12,173 nucleotides of DNA, taken from NCBI GenBank assembly GCA_028717045.1, contig JAQUON010000038.1, positions 1 through 12,173 of the forward strand. Reading direction: 5' to 3'. How positions within the stretch are numbered: the stretch's first letter is position 1; each line of letters opens with the position of its first letter. The position numbers and the translations under genes are program-made. Below the pieces are notes generated by a model. It did no database searches, was not told where the DNA came from, and saw nothing but the letters and a program-made list of their open reading frames with translations. Origin of the DNA: Candidatus Omnitrophota bacterium. Its GTDB lineage: Bacteria; Omnitrophota; Gorgyraeia; Gygaellales; Profunditerraquicolaceae. Positions 4,403 to 11,272 of this stretch are shown here, piece by piece.

Positions 4403-5017
4403 TCAACTCACCCTTTTGCGCTCAATATATTTCTGGATAACCTTTTTTGCCTTAGAGAGCGCGCGGAAGCGGTGGCTCATAGAGTGCTTGATTGACGGAG
4501 CAAGCTGGGCAAATGTCTTTTTAAATTTTGGCGGTATGAACACCGGGTCATAGCCAAACCCAAAACTTCCTTTGGGTTCATAGGCGATTGCCCCAAAACA
4601 CCTGCCTTCAACTATCTTGATAAGCCCGTCTCCGTTTGCCAAGGCAACTGCGCAGGCATAATAGGCCTTTCTTTTCTTTGAAGGAGTGTTTTCCAGAAGG
4701 CGCAACAACTTTTCGTTATTTTTCTTGTCGCTTTTGCCTTTGCCTGCGAAACGCGAAGAATAGACTCCCGGTTTTCCTCCCAGCGCATACACGCATAAGC
4801 CGGAATCTTCTCCCAGCGTAAACTCACCGGTAAAACGCGCAATGGTCAAAGCCTTCTTGGCGGCGTTTGCCTTAAAGGTCTTGCCGTTCTCGATGATGCG
4901 CGGCGCGTTCGGATAATCTGACAAAGAACGGATGCGTAATTTCAGGCCTTTAAGTATCTCTCTGATCTCCCTTAACTTCTTTTTGTTTTTGGTAGCGACC
5001 AGAAGCATGCGGCTCAT
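4403..5017 (-). CDS. rdgB: Non-canonical purine NTP pyrophosphatase (RdgB/HAM1)
   Basis: This 204-aa enzyme hydrolyses dITP, ITP and XTP to monophosphates, keeping deaminated purines out of DNA and RNA. Landmarks follow family order: ATKNKKKLREI (residues 8-18) at the substrate loop, LGEDSGL (68-74) with the catalytic Asp71, GKPGVYSSRFAG (81-92), SFGFGYDPVF (151-160) and SHR (181-183) that binds the base. Two positions depart from the commonest pattern: FAQL replaces the usual FAEL (residues 169-172), and KHSMSHR replaces the usual KN-x-x-SHR. Both are within or near the active site, so specificity may differ slightly. Length is normal. The start overlaps the rph stop by 4 nt (ATGA), a coupling shared by many bacteria that pair rph with rdgB. 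It is the last gene of the operon. Confidence 0.95.
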   Translation of the reverse strand: MSRMLLVATKNKKKLREIREILKGLKLRIRSLSDYPNAPRIIENGKTFKANAAKKALTIARFTGEFTLGEDSGLCVYALGGKPGVYSSRFAGKGKSDKKNNEKLLRLLENTPSKKRKAYYACAVALANGDGLIKIVEGRCFGAIAYEPKGSFGFGYDPVFIPPKFKKTFAQLAPSIKHSMSHRFRALSKAKKVIQKYIERKRVS

Positions 5018-5733
5018 AGGACTTCAATCAAGGCGTTTTTCTGCAGGTTAACCAATTCGCCGATCCCTTTGCGTGCCAGGTCAACAAGCTTGTCCATCTG
5101 GGCCTTATTAAACGTATTCCTCTCCGAAGTGCCCTGCACCTCGATAAATTCGCCCCTTGAGGTCATCACGATATTCATATCCACGTCTGCCTTGGAATCC
5201 TCTTCGTAGGTCAGGTCAAGCAGCATTTCCCCGCCGACAACACCGACACTGGTCGCCGCAACGAACTCTTTAACCGGCATTTCTTTAAGCAGGCCGTTTT
5301 GTTTTATTTTATTCAGCGCGTCGGCAAGCGCGATAAAACTTCCGGTGATGGAAGCAGTGCGCGTGCCGCCGTCTCCCTGAATCACGTCGCAATCAATCCA
5401 GACCGTGCGTTCGCCCAGCTTATCCATACGGGTGACTGCGCGTAAAGACCTGCCGATCAGCCGCTGGATTTCATGGGTGCGGCCTGAATCTTTTCCGCGC
5501 GGGATGCGCGACTGGCATGAACGGGGAAGCATGCCGTATTCTGCGGTCACCCAACCGTGGCCTGAATTCTTTAAAAACATCGGCACTGATTCCTCAACCG
5601 ACGCAGTGCAAATCACTTTGGTATTGCCCAGCTCAATAAGGCAAGAGCCTTCGGGATACTTCAAATAATTACGCTTTATCGAAACATTGCGCAATTTGTC
5701 AAAACCTCTGCCGTCTGAACGAATCATCATCAT
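5014..5733 (-). CDS. rph: Ribonuclease PH
   Basis: This 239-aa phosphorolytic 3'-5' exoribonuclease trims tRNA 3' ends, using phosphate and releasing nucleoside diphosphates. Motifs: RSDGRGFDKLRN at the N-terminus, the phosphate-binding GRTHEIQRLIGRSLRA (84-99) and CDVIQGDGGTRTASITG (115-131), and the C-terminal EVQGTSERNTF. The start has three consecutive ATG codons. GAGGA lies only 2 nt before the first (5733) but 8 nt before the third (5727), which would give MIRSDGR, the usual beginning of the family; the true start may therefore be 5727. The first ATG overlaps the fumarase beta stop by 4 nt, and rdgB overlaps the 3' end. Two tRNA genes downstream lack an encoded CCA, but RNase PH would still mature their precursors. 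Confidence 0.97.
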   Translation of the reverse strand: MMMIRSDGRGFDKLRNVSIKRNYLKYPEGSCLIELGNTKVICTASVEESVPMFLKNSGHGWVTAEYGMLPRSCQSRIPRGKDSGRTHEIQRLIGRSLRAVTRMDKLGERTVWIDCDVIQGDGGTRTASITGSFIALADALNKIKQNGLLKEMPVKEFVAATSVGVVGGEMLLDLTYEEDSKADVDMNIVMTSRGEFIEVQGTSERNTFNKAQMDKLVDLARKGIGELVNLQKNALIEVL

Positions 5734-6263
5734 ATTCCTCGCTTTTTGTATACATCTGTGCCTCCTGTATCAATGCCTACGATAACAGGAAAATCCTTAA
5801 CCTGCAGCTTATACACGGCTTCAGGGCCCAGCTCCTTGAACGCAACAACTTCTGCTTTTTTTACGTAACGGTTTAATAACGCTGCGCAACCGGCATATGT
5901 CAGAAAATATACTGCTTTGTGTTCTCGTATTGCCTGCCTCACCTGCGGCGAGCGGCCACCTTTGCCGACCATTCCCTTTAGCCCGGCCTTCAATAATGCA
6001 GGCGTAAATACATCCATGCGGCTGCTGGTGGTCGGTCCGCATGCGCCCAGAGCTTTTCCTTTTGGCGCCTGAGTCGGGCCGCAATAATAAATGATTGCGT
6101 TTTTAAGCACAAAAGGCACTTTCTTACGCTTCGCAATTGCCTCAGCGATCTTTTTATGCGCCTGGTCCCTGGCAGTATACATAGCCCCGGTCAGGGAAAC
6201 CTCATCTCCTGCGCGCAACAAAATGATATCTTTTTCGGTTAAGGGCAGAGTTAATTTTTTCAT
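5730..6263 (-). CDS. Class I fumarate hydratase, beta (C-terminal) subunit
   Basis: This 177-aa protein is the swivel-domain subunit of the two-part, iron-sulfur, oxygen-sensitive class I fumarase (fumarate + water to L-malate). The family also includes L-tartrate dehydratase, so the substrate is inferred. Motifs: LPLTEKDIILLRAGDEVSLTG at the start, TARDQAHKKI (about 29-38), the active-site-type YCGPTQAPKG and GPTTSSRMD, then GKGG and YAGCAALL. The frame remains open upstream to 6425, but that segment overlaps the alpha gene in another frame and does not resemble the family, so I start at 6263 (MKKLTLPL). The gene begins 2 nt after the alpha stop and overlaps the rph start. Confidence 0.93.
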   Translation of the reverse strand: MKKLTLPLTEKDIILLRAGDEVSLTGAMYTARDQAHKKIAEAIAKRKKVPFVLKNAIIYYCGPTQAPKGKALGACGPTTSSRMDVFTPALLKAGLKGMVGKGGRSPQVRQAIREHKAVYFLTYAGCAALLNRYVKKAEVVAFKELGPEAVYKLQVKDFPVIVGIDTGGTDVYKKRGI

Positions 6264-6265
6264 GG

Positions 6266-7099
6266 TTATAAAACAGCAGTAGCGCTGCGTAAGGCATGAC
6301 AGCTGATATTCACGGCAACCGGCAGGCCTGCAATGTGCGTAGGGTAGGTAAGGATATTTACTGCCAAGGCAGTGGTCTTGCCTCCTAAGCCCATAGGGCC
6401 GATGCGCAGGTTGTTGATTGCGCACAAAAGTTCCTTTTCTAGCTTTTTCGTATTGCGTATCGCGTATTGCGTATTGCCTGCGAGTAAGGCCTTTTTTGCA
6501 AGCAGGCAGGCATAATCCGCAGTGCCGCCAATGCCGACTCCGACCACGTAGGGAGGGCAGGCATCAGGCCCGGCAGCCTTTACTGCATCCACGATGAATT
6601 TTTTGATTTCTCCTATGCGCGCAGTCGGCAAAAACATCTTAAGCTGTGTTTTATTCTCGCAGCCAAATCCTTTCGGCAGGACTGTCAGCGTAAGTTTTTC
6701 TCCTTTTACAATATCAATATGGATTACCGGAGGCAAGTATGCGGGCTTTGTCCTGGCTAGCGGGTCGCGCACAATCGAATTCCTCAAAAAACCGCGCCTG
6801 TATCCTTGCGCAACTCCTTTTACCAACGCAGCAGTTAAATCCCCTTTTATGCGCACTCCCTGCCCCAACTCAATGAAGACAGTCGGCAATCCCGTGTCCT
6901 GGCAGATCGCCAGGCGCTCTTTCTTGGCGATGGCTGCATTTTCAACTATTGCCTTTAAAAGCCGCTTTGCCTTTTTGTTGGATTCGCGCCTTACAGCGAG
7001 CGTTAATGCCTGCAACACATCATTCCTTAAAACCTGATTTGCTTTAATGCATAGATCCGAAACTACCCTCGTAATGGTATATGCGTGTATAGTCTTCAT
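6266..7099 (-). CDS. Class I fumarate hydratase, alpha (N-terminal) subunit
   Basis: This 277-aa catalytic subunit carries the 4Fe-4S cluster. The three expected cluster cysteines are present: Cys66 in ICQDTG, Cys181 in CPPYVVGVGIGGT and Cys267 in CHALR. Other landmarks are FLRNSIVRDPL (104-114), LPKGFGCENKT (141-151) and IGPMGLGGKTTAL (233-245). The segment AGNTQYAIRNTKK (207-219) sits where relatives have a variable linker. It is encoded by four tandem copies of a heptamer (CAATACG or CGATACG) and looks like a repeat expansion that kept the frame. The start overlaps the queF stop by 4 nt, and the beta subunit follows after 2 nt. Tartrate dehydratase is the main alternative assignment. Confidence 0.93.
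   Translation of the reverse strand: MKTIHAYTITRVVSDLCIKANQVLRNDVLQALTLAVRRESNKKAKRLLKAIVENAAIAKKERLAICQDTGLPTVFIELGQGVRIKGDLTAALVKGVAQGYRRGFLRNSIVRDPLARTKPAYLPPVIHIDIVKGEKLTLTVLPKGFGCENKTQLKMFLPTARIGEIKKFIVDAVKAAGPDACPPYVVGVGIGGTADYACLLAKKALLAGNTQYAIRNTKKLEKELLCAINNLRIGPMGLGGKTTALAVNILTYPTHIAGLPVAVNISCHALRSATAVL
6449..6476. repeat. Four-unit heptamer array inside the fumarase alpha gene
   Basis: CGTATTG, CGTATCG, CGTATTG, CGTATTG in direct succession on the plus strand. Coding-strand units CAATACG/CGATACG read in three frames give NTQYAIRNT. The length (28 nt) is not a multiple of three, so flanking bases must have adjusted. It is related to the array at 1780-1800. Confidence 0.8.
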
Positions 7100-7491
7100 T
7101 TTTTCCTATACTCGGCGTTGACGGTCGTGGCAATACCCCCGCGGGGGTTAAACTTCCCGGTAATCCTCATCCAGCGCGGCTTGCATGCGGCAACCAGGTC
7201 ATCGAGCATCTTATTGACGAAGTGCTCGTGAAAAATACCGACGTTGCGGAAATAAATCGTGTACATCTTCAAAGACTTCAGTTCGATACAATGCGTTTGC
7301 GGCGAATATTCGATAATGATATCGGCAAAGTCGGGCAGGCCGGTCTTAGGGCATATGCAGGTGAATTCCGGGATATCAATGGTAATCGTATACGCCTTAT
7401 CCTGGTATTGGTTTTTCCAGACATCGATAGCCGGCGTTTTCATCGCGCGCACGTGCTGCTGCAACCCCTCGTAACTAGTTTTGCGCTTCAT
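7096..7491 (-). CDS. queF: NADPH-dependent preQ0 reductase (QueF, short type)
   Basis: This 131-aa enzyme reduces the nitrile of preQ0 to the aminomethyl of preQ1, the base inserted into queuosine tRNAs. It is the short, B. subtilis-like unimodular form. The catalytic region EFTCICPKTGLPDFA holds the nucleophile Cys47 and proton donor Asp54. The QueF motif ELKSLK (70-75) binds NADPH, and YFRNVGIFHEHFVN (80-93) completes the substrate site. The C-terminus FNPRGGI is typical. It starts 3 nt after the queE stop and overlaps the fumarase alpha start by 4 nt. Confidence 0.97.
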   Translation of the reverse strand: MKRKTSYEGLQQHVRAMKTPAIDVWKNQYQDKAYTITIDIPEFTCICPKTGLPDFADIIIEYSPQTHCIELKSLKMYTIYFRNVGIFHEHFVNKMLDDLVAACKPRWMRITGKFNPRGGIATTVNAEYRKK

Positions 7492-7494
7492 AGG

Positions 7495-8169
7495 CTACGG
7501 CACCCCTATAATTTTGTGCAGCTGCGGGATCATGCAGGTCGCAATACCCTCATCAAGCAGCCTGTTTTTAAACCGGTCGATTTTCTTAAAGAGCCGGATG
7601 CTTAGCTCCTGGGAATTCGGCTGCAGCACTACGGTTGCATGTATGCGGTTTTCCCGGAACAAGCGTATCATCTCGTCAATATCGGATTCCTCGGTTGAGA
7701 GGCACACGACGGTTTTGAGGAAACAATCCTTACGCATGGCTATCTCTAAAAACCTTTTGTGCGCCTTGAAAAATCCGTGCATTCCGGTTGAGGTAGGAAG
7801 CTTCAAATCCATCGCCACGATATCCATATGCTCGATTACTTCTTCCAACGCCTCAGGCATGGAGCCGTTCGTTTCAAGGTAATTCTTAAAACCTGTTTTT
7901 TTGGTGCGGCCTGCCACCTCTTTTAAGAAGGCTACCTGCAGGAGAGGCTCTCCTCCGGTAAAGACAACGCAGGTTGAGCCGTTGCGGCGCTGCTGTATGA
8001 TTTCAAAAAGCTGTTGCGGCTCGTATTCCTCAAAATGGTTCAGCTGCGTATCGCAGAATTTGCAGGTAAGGTTGCAGCCGTAAAAACGCACAAAAAGATG
8101 CCGCTCGCCGATAAAAAGCCCCTCGCCCTGGATACTCTCAAAGATTTCGGAAATTTTTCCTTTTATCAT
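7495..8169 (-). CDS. queE: 7-carboxy-7-deazaguanine synthase (QueE, radical SAM)
   Basis: This 224-aa radical SAM enzyme contracts 6-carboxy-5,6,7,8-tetrahydropterin to 7-carboxy-7-deazaguanine. Motifs: EIFESIQGEG (8-17), the cluster-binding CNLTCKFCDT (Cys32, Cys36, Cys39, CxxxCxxC spacing), VVFTGGEPLLQ (about 68-78) for SAM binding and LETNGS. VAMDLKLPTSTG near residue 140 is the expected later strand. GGAG lies a few bases before the ATG. It follows queC with 10 nt between and precedes queF by 3 nt. Confidence 0.96.
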   Translation of the reverse strand: MIKGKISEIFESIQGEGLFIGERHLFVRFYGCNLTCKFCDTQLNHFEEYEPQQLFEIIQQRRNGSTCVVFTGGEPLLQVAFLKEVAGRTKKTGFKNYLETNGSMPEALEEVIEHMDIVAMDLKLPTSTGMHGFFKAHKRFLEIAMRKDCFLKTVVCLSTEESDIDEMIRLFRENRIHATVVLQPNSQELSIRLFKKIDRFKNRLLDEGIATCMIPQLHKIIGVP

Positions 8170-8179
8170 ATGCTCCGTT

Positions 8180-8854
8180 TCAATATATGAGCGGGTCTTG
8201 TATGCCTGCTTCCTGAAAACCCTTTGCGCGGTAATAACAGCTATCGCACCTTCTGCACGGCTTACTGCCTCCCTGATAGCAAGACCAGGTCAATGCAAAA
8301 GGGACCTTGAGGCTGTTACCGAGCCTGACGATCTGGGATTTCGTCTTCGCAAGTAAAGGTGTCAGGATACGGATACTCCTGCCTTCTGTTCCCGCTTTTG
8401 TGCCGGTGCGAATTACCTTTTTAAACGCCGCGTAAAACTCCGGCCGGCAGTCAGGGTATCCTGAATAATCCTGGGCATGCGCTCCGATGCATATCGCCTC
8501 AGCCCCGATAGATTCCGCATACGAGAGCGCAAAGCTCAAAAAGATAATGTTGCGTGCCGCTACATAGGTAGACGGTATTTTTAGTCCGGCCCTGCCCGGC
8601 TGAGGCAGGCGGACATTTTTTTCAAGTAAGGACGAACCCTTCCAGGGAAGCCGGATTTTTAAAACCCGGTATGCGCAGTGGGCAGCGCGCGCTATGGCCC
8701 TGGCAGCGCGCAATTCACGTTGGTGGCGCTGGCCATAATCAAAAATAAGACAGAAACAATGAAACCCTTTCTTTTTTGCCGCATAGAGCGTTGTCGCCGA
8801 GTCAAGCCCTCCTGACAACAACACCACAGCCTTACGGCCCTTGTTATTGCGCAT
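8180..8854 (-). CDS. queC: 7-cyano-7-deazaguanine synthase (QueC)
   Basis: This 224-aa ATP-dependent enzyme converts 7-carboxy-7-deazaguanine and ammonia to preQ0. It has the PP-loop SGGLDS (14-19) for ATP, FDYGQRHQRE (38-47), the substrate segment GAHAQDYSGYPDCRPEF (124-140) and a C-terminal zinc site with Cys192, Cys200, Cys203 and Cys206 (SCYQGGSKPCRRCDSC). The start overlaps the end of queD by 11 nt, so translation is probably coupled. Confidence 0.97.
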   Translation of the reverse strand: MRNNKGRKAVVLLSGGLDSATTLYAAKKKGFHCFCLIFDYGQRHQRELRAARAIARAAHCAYRVLKIRLPWKGSSLLEKNVRLPQPGRAGLKIPSTYVAARNIIFLSFALSYAESIGAEAICIGAHAQDYSGYPDCRPEFYAAFKKVIRTGTKAGTEGRSIRILTPLLAKTKSQIVRLGNSLKVPFALTWSCYQGGSKPCRRCDSCYYRAKGFQEAGIQDPLIY

Positions 8855-9200
8855 ACGTCGCAGAAGAAGTACTGTTCTCCCACACTGTTACCGAAGCCAG
8901 CTGCTTCACCTTTTTCTTTAACTGAGTATACACGTACAAGGCAATCTGTTCTGATGTGGGGTTGTGTGCCTTAAAATAAGGTATCTTATTCAGGTAGGCG
9001 TGGTCAAGCTTTTCCAGTATTGTATTCAGCTGGTGTTTGACGACCTTAAAGTCAATGACCATGCCGGTCTTATCGAGCCCTTGGCTTGCGACTACTGCTT
9101 CCACTTTCCAGTTATGGCCGTGCAGGGCCTCGCACTTGCCCTTATATCCCCGTAGGTTATGCGCGGAACTAAACGTTGATTCAACGCGTATGCTATACAT
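8844..9200 (-). CDS. queD: 6-carboxy-5,6,7,8-tetrahydropterin synthase (QueD)
   Basis: This 118-aa zinc enzyme of the PTPS fold converts dihydroneopterin triphosphate to 6-carboxytetrahydropterin, the first dedicated step toward preQ0. Zinc ligands His14, His27 and His29 (SSAHNL and LHGHNW), catalytic Cys23 and the C-terminal VWENSTSSATY with the pterin-anchoring Glu108 are present. I chose ATG 9200 over 9224: it has AGAGGG about 8 nt upstream and gives the normal N-terminus MYSIRVESTFSSAH. It overlaps the murI end by 8 nt and queC by 11 nt. GTP cyclohydrolase, which makes the substrate, is not in the window. Confidence 0.96.
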   Translation of the reverse strand: MYSIRVESTFSSAHNLRGYKGKCEALHGHNWKVEAVVASQGLDKTGMVIDFKVVKHQLNTILEKLDHAYLNKIPYFKAHNPTSEQIALYVYTQLKKKVKQLASVTVWENSTSSATYAQ

Positions 9201-9984
9201 TGCTGGCCCTCTGTACGTTATCAAGGTGCCTGCCTAAGAAACTCCTGGCTAAGCCCTTAAACCATTCCGGATTATCGCTGACGTAAAATTTATATTTGCC
9301 CCGGCGCTTTGCGCTTGTCATACCTTCAAGCTCAAGGATCTTTTTCACTTCCATGGCAACCTGCTGCGCAGAATCAATGAGCGTTACGTTTCTACCCATC
9401 ACCTCTTTAATAACGGGCTTAAGCAGCGGGTAATGCGTGCATCCCAGGATGAGCGTATCGACGCCTGCTTTTTTCATCGGCGCAAGATATCCGCACGCCA
9501 CTTCCTTGACAACCTTGCCCTTACGGTAACCTTCTTCCACAAAAGGCACAAAGAGCGGACAGGCAAGTGCGGTGACTCTTACCTTGGGGTCGAGTTTGCG
9601 TATTTCGTTTTCATAGGCGCGGCTGCGTATGGTGCCCCGCGTGCCGATGACACCGACTTTTTTATTGCGCGTGGCATACGCCGCCTCTTTTGCGCCGGGC
9701 ACAATCACTCCGACGATAGGGACCTTAAAATGGCTTTTGATGACCGGCAGGGCCACGCTTGAGACGGTATTGCAGGCAACGCAGATAAGCTTGACTCCCT
9801 GATTAAGCAAAAACAGCGCATCTTCTATCGAAAAACGGATTACCGTATCCTTTGATTTGATTCCATATGGAACGCGCGCCGTGTCCCCAAAATAGATAAT
9901 GTCTTCATTCGGCACCTGCCGCATTAATTCCTTTACCACGGTCAAGCCGCCTACGCCTGAATCAAATACGCCTATTGGTTTCAT
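9193..9984 (-). CDS. murI: Glutamate racemase
   Basis: This 263-aa cytoplasmic enzyme interconverts L- and D-glutamate, supplying D-Glu for peptidoglycan. The N-terminal IGVFDSGVGGLTV (4-16) contains the catalytic-pocket Asp8 and Ser9. The two catalytic cysteines are Cys71 in VACNT and Cys182 in LGCTHYPLL. VPYG (38-41) and IGTRGT (113-118) are also typical. GAGAGG lies about 7 nt before the ATG. It follows the amidase by 34 nt and overlaps queD, which joins cell-wall and queuosine genes in one transcript. Confidence 0.97.
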   Translation of the reverse strand: MKPIGVFDSGVGGLTVVKELMRQVPNEDIIYFGDTARVPYGIKSKDTVIRFSIEDALFLLNQGVKLICVACNTVSSVALPVIKSHFKVPIVGVIVPGAKEAAYATRNKKVGVIGTRGTIRSRAYENEIRKLDPKVRVTALACPLFVPFVEEGYRKGKVVKEVACGYLAPMKKAGVDTLILGCTHYPLLKPVIKEVMGRNVTLIDSAQQVAMEVKKILELEGMTSAKRRGKYKFYVSDNPEWFKGLARSFLGRHLDNVQRASNV

Positions 9985-10018
9985 GAGCCTGCCTCTCTCT
10001 TTTTTTTAAAAAAGTGAG

Positions 10019-11104
10019 TTAATTGTCTTTTTCTGCAAACGCTAATTCGCGCACATACCGCAGTATACCTTCATTGATCCCTTGGGCAATTCTTTGACGA
10101 TACATTGCCTCGCCAAGAAGCCGCTCTTCTCCCGTGTTGGAGAGAAATCCGACCTCAATCAACAATGCCGGCATATCGGTGCCGCGCAAGACATAATAGC
10201 GTGCGCCCTTTAACCCCAAGATCTGATTATCCAAAGTCCCGCCAACCGCCCTGCAGATCGACCTACCCAACTGTATGGATTCCCCGCGGTTGTGCGTATA
10301 GACCATATCCCATAACGTGGCTTTAAGCTTCACAGAAGCGCCTGCCAACTCGGCTGCCTTGACGCTGGGGATTTCTTTATTGGCCGAGGCAATGCCGCGC
10401 TCAGTATCGTTCACTGTAGGAGAGACATAATATACTTCAAAGCCGTGCATACTGCGGACGCGGTTTGCGTTTGAGTGAATGCTTATAAAGAGGTCTGCTT
10501 TGAAGCTATTTGCCATAGCTGTCCTGACTGAAAGCGGGACAAACGTATCCGTGGAGCGCGTCATAAACACAGAGAACCCTTCGTCTTTTAAAAGCTTGGC
10601 AAGGCGCTTGGCAACATCCAGGTTCACTGTTTTTTCGCGCAGACCGCTTGCGCTGATTGCACCGGGGTCTTTGCCGCCGTGGCCGGCATCAATAACGATC
10701 CTTTTAATGCGAGAAGGCTGCATAATCTTTACCGGGGCTGCAGGACTAACTTTACTTACCAGCCTCTGGACTATTTCTCTATTGAACGATTCGGGGATCA
10801 TCACCGTGCCGTCGCGCAACACTGCCGGATGGTTGAAATAATGCAGTTTGCCGTCGATAAGCGCAAACGCATCTCCTACGCGCAAGGCCAACCGGTGCGG
10901 TTTTTTTGATAAAAGCACTACCTGTGTAAACGGGTCGTACTCAAGATTTATGTTTTGCACATCGCACACAGGGACTAAGGGTAAGTAATTTGTCCCATAA
11001 AGCGCGTAGCGGGGAATGTTGTCGGTAGGCAGGCGCGTTGTGGCGCAGCCGGCAGCAATAAGGCAGCATACGCTTACTATGGCGACGAGATGTTTTTGAG
11101 GCAT
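10019..11104 (-). CDS. Lipoprotein N-acetylmuramoyl-L-alanine amidase (Amidase_3)
   Basis: This 361-aa protein cuts the bond between MurNAc and the peptide stem of peptidoglycan. A signal peptide ends in the lipobox IAAGC with lipidated Cys20, so it is membrane anchored, unlike the soluble E. coli AmiA/B/C. Residues about 50-115 (LALRVGDAFALIDGK ... GTVMIPESFNREIV) resemble a Cu-amine-oxidase-N-like module often found in front of amidases. The Amidase_3 domain occupies about 134-355, with zinc ligands His142 (DAGHGG), Glu157 (GLREK) and His210 (ISIHSNA), and catalytic Glu317 (LIEVGFLSN). No clear Shine-Dalgarno precedes the ATG. It is the first gene of the operon, upstream of murI. Confidence 0.93.
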   Translation of the reverse strand: MPQKHLVAIVSVCCLIAAGCATTRLPTDNIPRYALYGTNYLPLVPVCDVQNINLEYDPFTQVVLLSKKPHRLALRVGDAFALIDGKLHYFNHPAVLRDGTVMIPESFNREIVQRLVSKVSPAAPVKIMQPSRIKRIVIDAGHGGKDPGAISASGLREKTVNLDVAKRLAKLLKDEGFSVFMTRSTDTFVPLSVRTAMANSFKADLFISIHSNANRVRSMHGFEVYYVSPTVNDTERGIASANKEIPSVKAAELAGASVKLKATLWDMVYTHNRGESIQLGRSICRAVGGTLDNQILGLKGARYYVLRGTDMPALLIEVGFLSNTGEERLLGEAMYRQRIAQGINEGILRYVRELAFAEKDN

Positions 11105-11200
11105 AGGTATTCGGGAAAAGTGGTATGCACTTTCACTTAATTCGCCCTAGTTTCTCTCCCGGCGAATTACACCGCGCTTTGTGCGGTGCTGCGAATAAAG
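11105..11200. other. Amidase upstream region with stacked hairpins
   Basis: Three inverted repeats occur in less than 100 nt: AAAGTG (11117-11122)/CACTTT (11128-11133); TAATTCGCC (11138-11146)/GGCGAATTA (11161-11169) with a 14-nt loop; CACCGC (11170-11175)/GCGGTG (11183-11188). They lie between tmRNA and the first operon gene, where promoter and leader elements should be. I see no convincing promoter boxes and no known riboswitch pattern. Confidence 0.55.
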
Positions 11201-11208
11201 TTTCAAAT

Positions 11209-11242
11209 GGTGGCGCCGAAACACATTGTTTCGGCATCCACC
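11209..11242. repeat. Hairpin sharing an arm with the palindrome at the tmRNA 3' end
   Basis: GGTGG (11209-11213) pairs with CCACC (11238-11242), and CCGAAACA (11216-11223) with TGTTTCGG (11227-11234). The CCACC at 11238-11242 is also part of the 36-bp palindrome, so only one of the two folds can form at a time. Confidence 0.65.
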
Positions 11243-11272
11243 ACGACTTTCATTAATGAAAGTCGTGGTGGA
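11237..11272. repeat. Perfect 36-bp palindrome covering the tmRNA 3' end
   Basis: The 18-nt arm 11237-11254 (TCCACCACGACTTTCATT) is exactly inverted at 11255-11272 with no spacer. The right arm holds the encoded CCA end, discriminator and last acceptor bases of ssrA. There is no T-tract, so it is not a standard terminator, though a transcript hairpin here could mark the 3' end for processing. Confidence 0.85.

Noticed and set aside
6264..6425. Upstream extension of the fumarase beta frame
   Set aside because: It overlaps the alpha gene in another frame and its residues do not resemble the family; MKKLTLPL at 6263 is the natural start.
6594..7037. A 147-codon plus-strand open frame
   Set aside because: It lies fully antisense to the fumarase alpha gene, which has all its cluster cysteines and motifs.
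11105..11265. Possible preQ1 riboswitch ahead of the operon that contains queF
   Set aside because: I do not see the compact preQ1 pseudoknot pattern, and the operon begins with cell-wall genes; only ordinary inverted repeats are visible.
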